Origin: Synergistales bacterium
GTDB taxonomy: Bacteria > Synergistota > Synergistia > Synergistales > Aminobacteriaceae
Reading direction: 5' to 3'
NCBI GenBank assembly: GCA_025997935.1
Contig: BNVG01000036.1
Coordinates: forward strand, 1-15,811
Length of the DNA stretch: 15,811 bases
Shown: piece by piece, positions 1 to 7,490 of the stretch
Numbering within the stretch: the first letter of the stretch is position 1
Layout: every line of letters begins with the position of its first letter
Notes under the pieces: generated by a model
The model's input: only the letters and a program-made list of their open reading frames with translations
What the model was told of the DNA's origin: nothing
The model's database searches: none
Translations under genes and position numbers: made by a program

Positions 1-193
1 CCGAGTGGGTGTGAATATCTATGAATCCGGGAGACAGAACTCTATCCCCGACATCGACCACCTCTCTCGCGTTTTGTTCGGAGAGCCTTCCCACCGCGGC
101 GATGCGCCCGTCCAAAACGCCGACGTCGCCGCGATACCACGGACAGCCCGTGCCGTCGACGATTTTCGCCCCTTTGAATATAATATCCAACAA
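1..193 (-). CDS. N-acyl-D-amino-acid deacylase (D-aminoacylase family amidohydrolase), N-terminal part
   Basis: Only the first ~64 codons are in the window; the gene runs off the left edge. The translation reads IIFKGAKIVDGTG, then PWYRGDVGVLDGRIAAVG, and later LSPGFIDIHTHS. This is the usual opening of metal-dependent amidohydrolases of the D-aminoacylase group: a beta-sandwich start followed by the first HxH metal ligands. Family members hydrolyse N-acyl-D-amino acids to D-amino acid plus carboxylate in the cytoplasm. No ATG lies between the upstream stop and the conserved start. A TTG at 191-193, 8 nt after a GAGGTG ribosome site, is the best start; a second TTG follows directly. The gene begins 27 nt after the regulator gene and is probably co-transcribed with it. 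The exact substrate (D-amino acid, D-Glu or D-Asp derivative, or a dipeptide) cannot be read from this part. Confidence 0.8.
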   Translation of the reverse strand, partial: MLDIIFKGAKIVDGTGCPWYRGDVGVLDGRIAAVGRLSEQNAREVVDVGDRVLSPGFIDIHTHS

Positions 194-220
194 GATTCGT
201 ACACCTCTTTTCCGAGTATG

Positions 221-1501
221 CTATCCGGCCAACTCGCGCAAATTTGGGGCGCTATACAAAATTTCCGGACGTCCTCTTGTGACAGCTGGTCTTTTACCGT
301 TAGGTTCAAGGACTCCCTCGTTAAAAAAACGGTTCAAAATCTTTCTCGACGCTTTAGTATGGATTCCCGCCGCGTTTGCAAACTCTTTAGCTGAAAAAGT
401 TTTTTCCATAGAGCGGAGTATCCTCATGTATCGTAACAAAGTACCCTCCGTCACCTGCATCTTTTGAGCGAGGTCTCGTTCTTGTTCGGTGATTTTATAA
501 GAATGCTTTTCCCCTATGCGACAATATTCTTTGCCATCAAAAAGGTAACAATGATTGTCCGCATCCAACACGGACATCTCCAGCGCTTTTCTGGCCCAAT
601 CTTCCGCGGTGCTTGTTACGGGCGACAACCCATAACCTGTTTTCAGGCGAAGATCAGGAAAAATCCTTTTGAGATCTTCCATTAAAAACGACTTTGAAAA
701 CCCTTTAGTGATGAGGAGAAACTGCCCATAATTAAGCAACATTTGAAAGAGGGTACGCGTCTTTTGGAGCGCCAGCATGTTATTTTTACGCCCGAAATTC
801 AAAATATATTCCGCCACCCTATCAATGTCCCCTCCGAGCGTCTCGGCGTTTTCAATCGAATAAAATCCCACTACTGTTCGAAGGTGGTTGCTTGAACGCT
901 CTTTAACATACGAAATATTCAACTCGATAGAATCTCGCATAGAATGAATCGTCGGAGAAATATAAAAGGCCGGTATGCCCAAAGAAGTCAATTTTATCTG
1001 TGTAAGGTCGTGACAAGTCAGACAAAAGCGTACTTTCTTATCCTGAAAACAGCGAGCGTGAAACATCACAAGCTCTTCTTCGAACTCAGGCGAAGGAGAA
1101 TAAGGATACGCTAAGATAGCGGCCGCATCAAGTTTTGCCTCATACAAGACCTGACGTATCGCGAATTCCTCTATGGAATCAACGCTAAAAGCAATTTCCT
1201 CCTTCAGGTATTCACGAGCCTGTAACAACGCCGAAAGAATCCCGCCCGTGGGTAAATCCAGATAAAACCAGGGAATAATTCTTTCAACAGACATAAGCGA
1301 AAGAAAATAAGGGGACGCTCCCGCAAAAAATAACGCCGATACCTTATCTTGGCTTTGCTTTACTAAAGAAGCCGCCTCCGCAATAGATCTGTAAATCAGA
1401 GGGACTACTTCAACATCATCGTTATCTTTTACGGCTATCATAAACTTATGTAAAAGAGAATGCGGAGTAACGATCCCCAAATGCATAGCATCCACTCTCA
1501 T
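221..1501 (-). CDS. Probable transcriptional regulator with C-terminal winged helix
   Basis: A 426-residue soluble protein with no signal peptide. The N-terminal ~200 residues look like an alpha/beta ligand-sensing region. A middle part (about 210-335) contains LRTVVGFYSIENAETLGGD and later a GYGLSP...TAEDWARKALEMS stretch, resembling the degenerate GGDEF/cyclase-like folds seen in some regulators. The last ~55 residues (TFSAKEFANAAG through ASRKILNRFF to GRPEILY) look like a winged helix. Preceding a D-aminoacylase gene by 27 nt and divergent from alr, it may sense a D-amino-acid-related signal (inference). It has a consensus-like promoter flanked by an inverted repeat, which suggests autoregulation. 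ATG at 1499-1501 has a poor ribosome site; the in-frame ATG at 1484-1486 (MHLGIVTPHS) is an alternative start. Base composition is visibly more A/T-rich than alr, so it may have a different history. I do not recognise a named family. Confidence 0.6.
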   Translation of the reverse strand: MRVDAMHLGIVTPHSLLHKFMIAVKDNDDVEVVPLIYRSIAEAASLVKQSQDKVSALFFAGASPYFLSLMSVERIIPWFYLDLPTGGILSALLQAREYLKEEIAFSVDSIEEFAIRQVLYEAKLDAAAILAYPYSPSPEFEEELVMFHARCFQDKKVRFCLTCHDLTQIKLTSLGIPAFYISPTIHSMRDSIELNISYVKERSSNHLRTVVGFYSIENAETLGGDIDRVAEYILNFGRKNNMLALQKTRTLFQMLLNYGQFLLITKGFSKSFLMEDLKRIFPDLRLKTGYGLSPVTSTAEDWARKALEMSVLDADNHCYLFDGKEYCRIGEKHSYKITEQERDLAQKMQVTEGTLLRYMRILRSMEKTFSAKEFANAAGIHTKASRKILNRFFNEGVLEPNGKRPAVTRGRPEILYSAPNLRELAG

Positions 1502-1508
1502 TCATGCG

Positions 1509-1570
1509 TCTAATTTGCGTCTTTTTATTTAGTCCATTATAGCATTATTGCAAACAAACGTCAAATTAGA
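1509..1570. repeat. 9-bp inverted repeat flanking the promoter (candidate operator)
   Basis: TCTAATTTG at 1509-1517 and its exact complement CAAATTAGA at 1562-1570 lie on either side of the leftward promoter. One arm overlaps the -35; the other sits just downstream of the expected transcription start. A dimeric or looping repressor, plausibly the adjacent regulator itself, could bind here (inference). No regulator-binding data are available. Confidence 0.45.
1536..1564 (-). promoter_or_regulatory. Sigma70-type promoter of the regulator/deacylase operon
   Basis: On the minus strand, TTGACG (1559-1564) and TATAAT (1536-1541) are separated by exactly 17 nt. The start of transcription would fall near 1529, giving a leader of about 30 nt before the ATG at 1501. 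The -35 overlaps one arm of the inverted repeat described separately. Confidence 0.7.
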
Positions 1571-1714
1571 GTGTATATCACATTAAAAATCAAGAAAAGT
1601 CAGTGTCAAGCTAAAGGGCGCGTCAATTTTCTTTGCCGGGCTGTGCTGACGGCCATGCTAAAATAACGAAACGGACAGATAAAATTCATTAAGCGGAAAT
1701 GGGGATCAATTCAG

Positions 1715-2833
1715 ATGATTTACGAAACGCCGACGCGGATGGAAGTCTCTTTGGCAAACGTGAGGCATAACTGGAACGAGGTCGTAAAGCTCGCCGGCAG
1801 TCGTGGCGTTTACGCGGTAATCAAGGCGGACGCTTACGGACACGGCGCCGTAAAGCTGTCGCGGGTTTACAGGGACGCCGGCTGTAAAAGTTTCGCGGTC
1901 GCGCGCGTGGATGAGGCTATCGAGCTACGGGAATCGGGCATAACAGAGCCTATTCTTGTGCTGGGTCAGGCCCCGATGGACTCAGTAGACGCGGCGCTGC
2001 ACTATGACATCACCTGCGCCTGCGCTGAGATGAGCTACGCGGACACGCTCAGCCGCGCGGCTATTGCCCTTGGGAAAAAAGGAAAAATCCACGTCAAAAT
2101 CGACACGGGCATGAGTCGCTTAGGTTTCAAACCCAAGGAGTTCGAGCGATACGCCGACACGCTTTTTTCACTCCCCGGCGTTGAGGTTGACGGAATTTTC
2201 ACTCATTACGCCGTCGCCGACGAGGCGCGGGGCGACTACACCGATATGCAGTTCGAGCGATTCGGTCAAACGCTCGCGTTTTTGGAAAAAAAAGGGCTTA
2301 AAGCGCGTGTGAGACATACCTGCAACAGCGCGGGCATTCTGGCGCACCCGGACAAATATCTTGACGCGGTGAGACCCGGAATTATGCTTTACGGCGTCTG
2401 CCCCTTGCCCGCGACGCCTGAGGGCGTTCACCTGAAACCCACCTTTGCCTTCAAAAGCGCCGTGGCTTCCGTTCATGACACCGCCCAGGGGAGTGGCGTC
2501 GGTTACGGCCTGCGCTATATCTCGCGCGGCGACGAGCGCACGGCTCTCGTCCCGGTCGGCTACGGCGACGGCTGGACACGTACGCTGTCGTTCAAGACGC
2601 ACGCGCTTATCCGCGGCCAACGCTGTCCCGTGGTGGGGACTATATGTATGGATCAGATGATGGTTGACGTTACGGCGCTTGACCACACAGAGCCGGGCGA
2701 TGAGGTCGTACTGATAGGAACCCAGGGGGAACAGTCCATAACGGTCGAGGAGATAGCCCACGCGCGCGAAACTATTCCCTACGAAATTCCTATCGCTCTC
2801 CTAAAACGTGTCCGGCGCGTTTATATTGAATAA
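1715..2833 (+). CDS. alr: Alanine racemase
   Basis: A 372-residue PLP-dependent enzyme that interconverts L- and D-alanine for peptidoglycan synthesis in the cytoplasm. The full family layout is visible. The PLP lysine is K37 in AVIKADAYGHG, KIDTGMSRLG lies at about 128-137, HTCNSAG at 201-207 and RPGIMLYG at 220-227. The second catalytic base is Y264 in GVGYGLRY, followed by PVGYGDGW at 280-287 and CMDQMMVD at 311-318. Length is normal for the family. The ATG at 1715 is the only sensible start; the ribosome site is weak (GGGGAT about 10 nt upstream). It diverges from the regulator/D-aminoacylase operon and is followed 17 nt later by the molybdopterin-domain gene. No clean promoter is visible in 1571-1714; a TAAAAT at 1659-1664 lacks a well-spaced -35. 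Confidence 0.95.
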   Translation: MIYETPTRMEVSLANVRHNWNEVVKLAGSRGVYAVIKADAYGHGAVKLSRVYRDAGCKSFAVARVDEAIELRESGITEPILVLGQAPMDSVDAALHYDITCACAEMSYADTLSRAAIALGKKGKIHVKIDTGMSRLGFKPKEFERYADTLFSLPGVEVDGIFTHYAVADEARGDYTDMQFERFGQTLAFLEKKGLKARVRHTCNSAGILAHPDKYLDAVRPGIMLYGVCPLPATPEGVHLKPTFAFKSAVASVHDTAQGSGVGYGLRYISRGDERTALVPVGYGDGWTRTLSFKTHALIRGQRCPVVGTICMDQMMVDVTALDHTEPGDEVVLIGTQGEQSITVEEIAHARETIPYEIPIALLKRVRRVYIE

Positions 2834-2850
2834 GGGTCTCCTTAAAGACG

Positions 2851-3888
2851 GTGAAAGCCAAAATTATAAACGTCGAAGACAGCGTAGGAACGATTCTTTC
2901 TCATGACATTACGCTGATTGACGCGGAGAAAGGCTACAAGGGGGCGCGCTTCAAAAAAGGACATGTCGTAGCGCGAGACGATGTGGAGCTACTGAAGCGT
3001 ATGGGCAAGGAACATCTTTCGATTTTGAGCTTGGACGAGGGTGAAGTTCACGAGGACGACGCCGCTCTAAGGGTCGCTACGGTCATAAAAGGGACTTCGC
3101 TTTTTGCGTCTTCGTTTTCGATTCATGGCCCGTCGGAGGGCAAATGTAGCCTCGTCGCCGAAGTCAGCGGTCTTTTGTCATTTGACGAAGACGCGGTGCA
3201 CAAGCTCAACGAGGAGGAGGAATGGGTTTTTGCCACGCTTCCCAATAAAATCCCGGCGTCGAAAGGCGAAACGGTGGCCGCATGGCGCGTTGGGCCTTTG
3301 GTGGTGACGGAGAACGTCGTTCGCCGCGCCGAGGAGTTGGCCCGCCCTTTTGAGCTGCGCCCGTTTCGCCCTCTTAAAACGGCGTTGGTGACGACTGGGC
3401 GCGAGATTTGGGAGGGGAGGGTGAAGGACGCTTTTCTGGAGAAGTTGGAGAAAAAGTTGCTTCTCTACGGCGCTCCCTTAATAGGGCACGAAACGGCTAT
3501 TGACGACAAAGAAGCCATTCGGCGATGTATCGAAAACCAGATAGCCAAGGGCGCGGAGGTGGTCTTCTGTACGGGCGGCATGAGCGTCGACGCCGACGAT
3601 ATGACCCCGGCGGCCATTCGTGACGTCGCCGACGACGTTACATTCCGGTGGACGCCGACGCTTCCCGGCTCCAACCTTATGCTCGCCGCCGCTGGCTCCG
3701 TGTTCCTGCTGGGCGTTCCGGCCTGCGCGGTTCACTCGGATATTACAGCGCTCGATACCGTAATGCACAGGCTTTACGCGGGTCTCGCCGTAACGAGCGA
3801 AGAGGTCAGGCGCTGGGGCGTCGGCGGGCTTTGCAGAGGCTGCGCGGCTTGCAACTACCCGACCTGCTGTTTTGGCAACCGCCCATAA
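2851..3888 (+). CDS. Molybdopterin-binding domain protein (MoeA/MogA-like)
   Basis: A 345-residue soluble protein. The C-terminal half shows the MoaB/MogA/MoeA-type molybdopterin-binding fold: ALVTTGREIWEGR at about 178-190, then the CTGGMSVDADDMTPAAI loop with its GG and acidic residues, then LPGSNLMLA and the strand VFLLGVPACAVH. The N-terminal half (KIINVEDSVGTILSHDIT at the start) matches the MoeA-like proteins found as stand-alone genes in anaerobes. The last 20 residues hold five cysteines (CRGCAACNYPTCC), suggesting a metal or Fe-S site. Start is a GTG at 2851, chosen because the conserved MKAKIINVED begins there; no strong ribosome site precedes it. It likely shares the alr transcript. 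A role in molybdenum or tungsten cofactor handling is inferred from the fold; the substrate is unknown. Confidence 0.8.
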   Translation: MKAKIINVEDSVGTILSHDITLIDAEKGYKGARFKKGHVVARDDVELLKRMGKEHLSILSLDEGEVHEDDAALRVATVIKGTSLFASSFSIHGPSEGKCSLVAEVSGLLSFDEDAVHKLNEEEEWVFATLPNKIPASKGETVAAWRVGPLVVTENVVRRAEELARPFELRPFRPLKTALVTTGREIWEGRVKDAFLEKLEKKLLLYGAPLIGHETAIDDKEAIRRCIENQIAKGAEVVFCTGGMSVDADDMTPAAIRDVADDVTFRWTPTLPGSNLMLAAAGSVFLLGVPACAVHSDITALDTVMHRLYAGLAVTSEEVRRWGVGGLCRGCAACNYPTCCFGNRP

Positions 3889-3890
3889 GC

Positions 3891-3916
3891 CGCGCGTATA
3901 GCGCGATGACGTTTTT
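3891..3916 (+). terminator. Weak hairpin between convergent genes
   Basis: A 5-bp stem CGCGC/GCGCG with a 5-nt loop at 3891-3905 follows the stop codon directly, and a five-T run comes 6 nt later. It could end the alr transcript, but the stem is short and the T-run is displaced. Confidence 0.3.
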
Positions 3917-3944
3917 ATCACTCAGAGCAGTTCAGGACGCAGGG

Positions 3945-5849
3945 TTACGAAGCTGAGAGGTGCCCCGTTAAATCCAGCACTACCGACGCGCACCATACGT
4001 TTCCCTCTATGTCGAACTTCAGCAGGCCGTCGTATTTGCGACAGATTTCCCTCACGGACAAGATGCCCACGCCCAATTGAGGCGTCTGGGCGTTTGCCTC
4101 TGACCCGGAGACGCCGCGGCGTTTCATCGACAGGTAAGAATCCCCGCTCTTTTGCCACAAGCCGTCAAAGCTGTTTTCGACCACCAGCGTCAGAGCGTCA
4201 TTCTGCGCGCGGCCAAGAAAGCGTACGAACACCGGGGACTCAGTCGGAGGCGACGCGCCGGCAATGGTGTCGGGAGCGACGCATCCAGCGCGGAGGCAAG
4301 CTTCCACGGCGTTTTCCAGCAAGTTTCCAACGATGACGCACAGATCAAGATCGTTGACGCGCCCGGCGGACTGGGGAACGTCTAACCTCACTTCGAGGGA
4401 GACCCCGTTCTCGCGCGCCGCCGAGAGGTAGTGCCCGGCCACCGCGCTCACGGCAAAATTTTCGCAAAGGGGCGACGGGGCTGGCTTGATGTTTTCGGTT
4501 ATTTTGTCGAGGAAGGCGTTCAGCCCGCGCCAGTCGCCGGCGTCGCTGTAGCCTCGTACGACCGCGAGCTGGTGGCGGAGGTCGTGGCGCGCCGCCACGG
4601 TATGTCTGGAGCTCTCCATAAGGCGCGCGTACTGTTCGCGTCTGGCGTCCAAGATCATGGACATGAAGCCCATCTCGGTCTCTAACCTGTCCTTCTCCCG
4701 CGCCGTGGCGATGTATTCCTTGATCCACCGTCCGCTTATCAGCCCCAGATCGAAAAGGAACAGCAACAGCCCGGTATTGAAAAGCAGCCCGAGCAGTTTG
4801 ACTAACCTCATTCGGTAGTTGAAAATCTCAAGCAATGTAAAAACTATCAGAATAAGCGTGGAGGCGGCAAATCTTGCCGCGTATCTCGTTTTGTACCTTT
4901 TGTGTTCTAAAAGCATTACGACAAGCGACGCCATAAAGGAAAATAAAATCAGGTAATGAAATTGCGTCAAAAAGGCCGAGAGATCCGCTTTCCCCGCCGC
5001 CTGAAGCGCCAGAACGACGATGAGACAGACGGCGTCAACGGCGAGCGTGACGTGAAGGGGCCATTTGATGACGGGCCTCACCATCGACGTCACGTACATG
5101 ATTAAGGGAACGGGAAGGAAATACAGCCCGCAAAACGCCATAAGATACAGAAGCGTCGGATATGGGATCAGAAACAGCGTGAAGTCGCACTCGCCGATTC
5201 CCCACGCGGCGCTCGACAGGCAGAGCAGACCCAGCCAGAGTATGGAGCGCGCCTCTTTGAGCCCCCTCATCAGAAAAAGCGCCAGAAGGACGACGACCAA
5301 GCCGAAAAATGACAGCAACAGCGAAAACGCGAAAGTTATAAAATCGGCTCTGAACTGCCTCGAATAGAGGCTCAGGTCGTTGCCTATGAAAATGGGTTGC
5401 GCCTCTAACCTGTCGCGCTGGGTAGGCGACAGGTACTCTAACCGGAGCTGACTCGTTTTTTTCGGGAGCGGAACCATCGTGAGCTCGGTAGGGGGATCGC
5501 TCAGGAACGCGGGATAGCTTCCCTCTTCCCCGCGCTCGAAGAGAAGGTCTCCGTCCGCATAAATCCGAAGCGGGGAGTAGAACGTCTTTATAAGCAGGTT
5601 GTCGCCGGGCCGGGATTCAAAGTTCATCCAAAGCTCGACCTTCGTGCGGGGCGCTAATTTTCTGAAAGTATGGGGTAACGCCACGGTTCCCGATCTGCCG
5701 TCCTTCATTCGGTACAGCGCCCACGGCAGAGTTCTGACATTTCTCGTGGGCGCGGCGGGCAAAAATCTGTGGCTCAGCGAAGCCAAAACGAGCGAAGCCG
5801 TCAGCGCCGCCATAATCAGTCCGGCTAATATAACGGCGCGTAGCCTCAT
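3945..5849 (-). CDS. Membrane sensor histidine kinase, GHKL/AgrC-like
   Basis: A 634-residue membrane kinase. Residues ~5-25 form a first membrane segment or signal anchor, and ~27-168 form an extracytoplasmic, mostly beta domain resembling 7TM-DISM sensor ectodomains. About seven hydrophobic segments follow between ~168 and ~372, then a linker helix. The H-box is RHDLRHQLAVVRGY, with H422 the likely phosphorylation site. ATP-binding motifs are the N-box VGNLLENAVEAC (N509, N513) and the G-box GVGILSVREI (593-602). The RHD box fits the AgrC/LytTR-partner subgroup, in which the HATPase domain has a degenerate middle. The ATG overlaps the stop of the response regulator gene by 4 nt (ATGA), so the two are translationally coupled and form one two-component system. 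The ectodomain is expected to sense an external ligand; which one is unknown. Confidence 0.88.
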   Translation of the reverse strand: MRLRAVILAGLIMAALTASLVLASLSHRFLPAAPTRNVRTLPWALYRMKDGRSGTVALPHTFRKLAPRTKVELWMNFESRPGDNLLIKTFYSPLRIYADGDLLFERGEEGSYPAFLSDPPTELTMVPLPKKTSQLRLEYLSPTQRDRLEAQPIFIGNDLSLYSRQFRADFITFAFSLLLSFFGLVVVLLALFLMRGLKEARSILWLGLLCLSSAAWGIGECDFTLFLIPYPTLLYLMAFCGLYFLPVPLIMYVTSMVRPVIKWPLHVTLAVDAVCLIVVLALQAAGKADLSAFLTQFHYLILFSFMASLVVMLLEHKRYKTRYAARFAASTLILIVFTLLEIFNYRMRLVKLLGLLFNTGLLLFLFDLGLISGRWIKEYIATAREKDRLETEMGFMSMILDARREQYARLMESSRHTVAARHDLRHQLAVVRGYSDAGDWRGLNAFLDKITENIKPAPSPLCENFAVSAVAGHYLSAARENGVSLEVRLDVPQSAGRVNDLDLCVIVGNLLENAVEACLRAGCVAPDTIAGASPPTESPVFVRFLGRAQNDALTLVVENSFDGLWQKSGDSYLSMKRRGVSGSEANAQTPQLGVGILSVREICRKYDGLLKFDIEGNVWCASVVLDLTGHLSAS

Positions 5850-6670
5850 ATTTCGTTTCTCCTAAGCGCGCCGGCCAACCACGCCTTGTAGGCGCCCGAG
5901 ACCTCTTTGGCTCCGCGCCGCCGTATGTACACGACATCCCCGTTTTTCATCGTGAAATCCTCCCCTATATCTTTCACATACCGGAAATTCACGATATAAG
6001 ATTTATGGCACCTGAAAAATGAGGGCGAGTCCAATTGTTTTTGCAGTTCGTCCATAGAGCTTATCACGGCGACCGTTTCATCCGGGGTATGAACCAAACA
6101 GCGAAAATTCAGCGCCTCGACGTAGACGATATGCCGCAGGGGGATGTCCACCCTCTTGCGGTTCACGATAACGGAGCAAACTTTTCGAGACGCTTGCGCC
6201 TTGCGCGCGGCCAAACACAGCGTTTTTTCGACGTCCGCCCCGCGCAACGGCTTGACTAAATACTGGGCGGCGCTCAGCCGGTACGCGTCGAGCGCGTGCT
6301 CTTCGCTGGTGGTCGTGAAGACTATTTCAACCTGTTCGTCCGCGTCGCGTAGCGCTTTTGCGGTCTCTACTCCGGTCAGGGCATCTGTGGCTTCAGTTCC
6401 CGCGCCGAAGTAGATGTCCATGAAAACGAGGTCGTAGTCTCCAGCCGGGTTGGAGGCCAGAAAATCCTCCCCGGACGAAAAGTACGTTACCCTCGGCGCT
6501 TCCGTACCGGCGTTCACGCTCCCGATAAGCGCGCGCAACGCCTCCGCGTCACCGGGGTTGTCCTCGCACACGGCAATCCTAAGGAACGAACCCTTATCCC
6601 AGTCAATAAACCTCAACTCGTTCAACAAAGAGCCGCTCCCCCCCCGCACGCGCTGTCTTTGGCTCCGCAT
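5846..6670 (-). CDS. LytTR-family response regulator
   Basis: A receiver domain (RIAVCEDN, with E37 and D38 acidic pocket residues; phospho-acceptor D85 in LVFMDIYF; K140 in YLVKP) is joined to a LytTR DNA-binding domain (about 165-265). The LytTR part shows IVYVEALNF early and FFRCHKSYIVNFRYV late. It is the transcriptional arm of the system with the overlapping kinase gene. The start is uncertain: the ATG at 6668-6670 gives ~30 residues before the conserved RIAVCEDN and has no ribosome site, and eight G (minus strand) lie inside that extension at 6638-6645. A TTG at 6626-6628 placed about 8 nt after that G-rich run is a good alternative start. Targets are unknown; the divergent exported-protein genes are the obvious candidates (inference). 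Confidence 0.88.
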   Translation of the reverse strand: MRSQRQRVRGGSGSLLNELRFIDWDKGSFLRIAVCEDNPGDAEALRALIGSVNAGTEAPRVTYFSSGEDFLASNPAGDYDLVFMDIYFGAGTEATDALTGVETAKALRDADEQVEIVFTTTSEEHALDAYRLSAAQYLVKPLRGADVEKTLCLAARKAQASRKVCSVIVNRKRVDIPLRHIVYVEALNFRCLVHTPDETVAVISSMDELQKQLDSPSFFRCHKSYIVNFRYVKDIGEDFTMKNGDVVYIRRRGAKEVSGAYKAWLAGALRRNEI

Positions 6671-6734
6671 GGATTTTATGAAGCGCGTTTTACAAGCAAT
6701 TGTTCACTCGTGAAACACATCGCTATTTTCCACT

Positions 6735-6769
6735 TGTAAAATTTTACACATAAAATCAGCCAGTGTCAA
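6735..6769 (-). promoter_or_regulatory. Promoter of the two-component operon with overlapping palindrome
   Basis: On the minus strand a perfect TTGACA (6764-6769) is 17 nt from TAAAAT (6741-6746). The -10 lies inside a perfect 14-bp palindrome, TGTAAAATTTTACA (6735-6748), an obvious place for a repressor or autoregulator. Transcription would begin near 6734, about 64 nt before the ATG at 6670. Confidence 0.65.
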
Positions 6770-6836
6770 AGGATTACTCAAGGAGAATATTCTGTCAATT
6801 GCGTTTTGCGAGCAGTTACCGCTTGCGAACCGTCAC

Positions 6837-6866
6837 TTGCGCGCGTCGCGGCGTGAATGATAGAAT
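6837..6866 (+). promoter_or_regulatory. Possible promoter for the exported-protein genes
   Basis: TTGCGC at 6837-6842 and TAGAAT at 6861-6866 with an 18-nt spacer sit about 80 nt before the first rightward gene. The -35 is only a partial match. Confidence 0.4.
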
Positions 6867-6908
6867 CTCTCCTCGGAAATCAAGCGGGATCCGTCAATTC
6901 TCTAAGGG

Positions 6909-6939
6909 TTTACGCGGGTAGAAATAATTGAAAGGGAGG
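6909..6939 (+). repeat. Conserved leader element, copy 1
   Basis: The stretch from TTTACGCGGGTAG (6909-6921) through AAAGGGAGG (6931-6939), and on into a T-run, is nearly identical to 7448-7481 ahead of the next gene. It contains the ribosome site AGGGAGG, 8 nt from the ATG at 6948. This copy lacks the CGT that completes the small hairpin in copy 2. Confidence 0.7.
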
Positions 6940-6947
6940 TTTTTAGA

Positions 6948-7394
6948 ATGAGCAAGAAAGTAATGAACAAGAAAGTTTTGGCGGTTTTGTTGTTGTTTGT
7001 GGCGGTAGCAATGTTTGCGACAGGCGCGGAGGCTGCGAAGCAGAGTTTCGGCCCCCTCACGGTGGACGTCCCCAAAGACTGGAAAGTGGCGGAGACGGAC
7101 GAGCAACTCACCTTCACGGCCCCGGACAACAGCGCGGCGCTGACCATTATCGTGGGCGCAACCGAGGGCGCCTCCCTGTCGGATATAGCCAAGGGAATAG
7201 CGCAGGAGTTGAAGGGTAGCGCGCCTCAGAAGGCGGAAGGCGGGTACGCGTTCGCTTTCAAGAACGCCAACGGCATCAATTGTTACATGTCTATCGTGGG
7301 GGACGAAGCTCAGGGCTTCTACATGGGCGTAATGCAGGCCGGCGACCACCCGCAGATGCAGGGCCTGATGGACTCGATTGAATTTAACGAGTAA
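6948..7394 (+). CDS. Small exported protein, domain A (homologous to the C-terminus of the protease at 9886)
   Basis: A 148-residue protein. KKVLAVLLLFVAVAMFATGAEA is a classic signal peptide, probably cleaved after AEA, leaving a mature part of ~118 residues. The mature sequence (FGPLTVDVPKDWKVAE, then LTFTAPDNSAALTIIVG, ending MQGLMDSIEF) aligns by eye with the last ~115 residues of the serine protease encoded at 9886: both have a V-x-x-P-x-x-W-x-V start, a central hydrophobic I-V/M-T-A stretch, a charged helix, and a final (QM)QGLMDSIEF/(VQ)EMLNSVN helix. It therefore exists here both free and fused. The ATG is supported by a strong AGGGAGG. A domain-B gene follows 96 nt downstream. Molecular function is unknown; I did not recognise a named family. 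Confidence 0.8.
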   Translation: MSKKVMNKKVLAVLLLFVAVAMFATGAEAAKQSFGPLTVDVPKDWKVAETDEQLTFTAPDNSAALTIIVGATEGASLSDIAKGIAQELKGSAPQKAEGGYAFAFKNANGINCYMSIVGDEAQGFYMGVMQAGDHPQMQGLMDSIEFNE

Positions 7395-7447
7395 ATAGGG
7401 GAAACGAAGGACTCGGACGAACTGAGAGAATGCTTCAATTTCATAAA

Positions 7448-7481
7448 TTTACGCGGGTAGCGTAAATAACTTAAAGGGAGG
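7448..7481 (+). repeat. Conserved leader element, copy 2, with small hairpin
   Basis: This is the second copy of the leader (TTTACGCGGGTAG to AGGGAGG), ending 9 nt before the ATG at 7491. Here TTTACGC and GCGTAAA form a perfect 7-bp inverted repeat around GGGTA (7448-7466), either an RNA hairpin just before the ribosome site or an operator. A partial third match, GCGGGAGTAGCGTAAAATAT, lies at 7841-7860 ahead of the third gene. Confidence 0.7.
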
Positions 7482-7490
7482 TTTTTGGTT

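Noticed and set aside
1571..1714. Promoter for alr
   Set aside because: TAAAAT at 1659-1664 and a TTGCCG upstream are 20 nt apart, too loose to call.
2168..2761. Long leftward frame inside alr
   Set aside because: It is antisense to a clear alanine racemase and shows no family resemblance; it is a by-product of GC-rich codon use.
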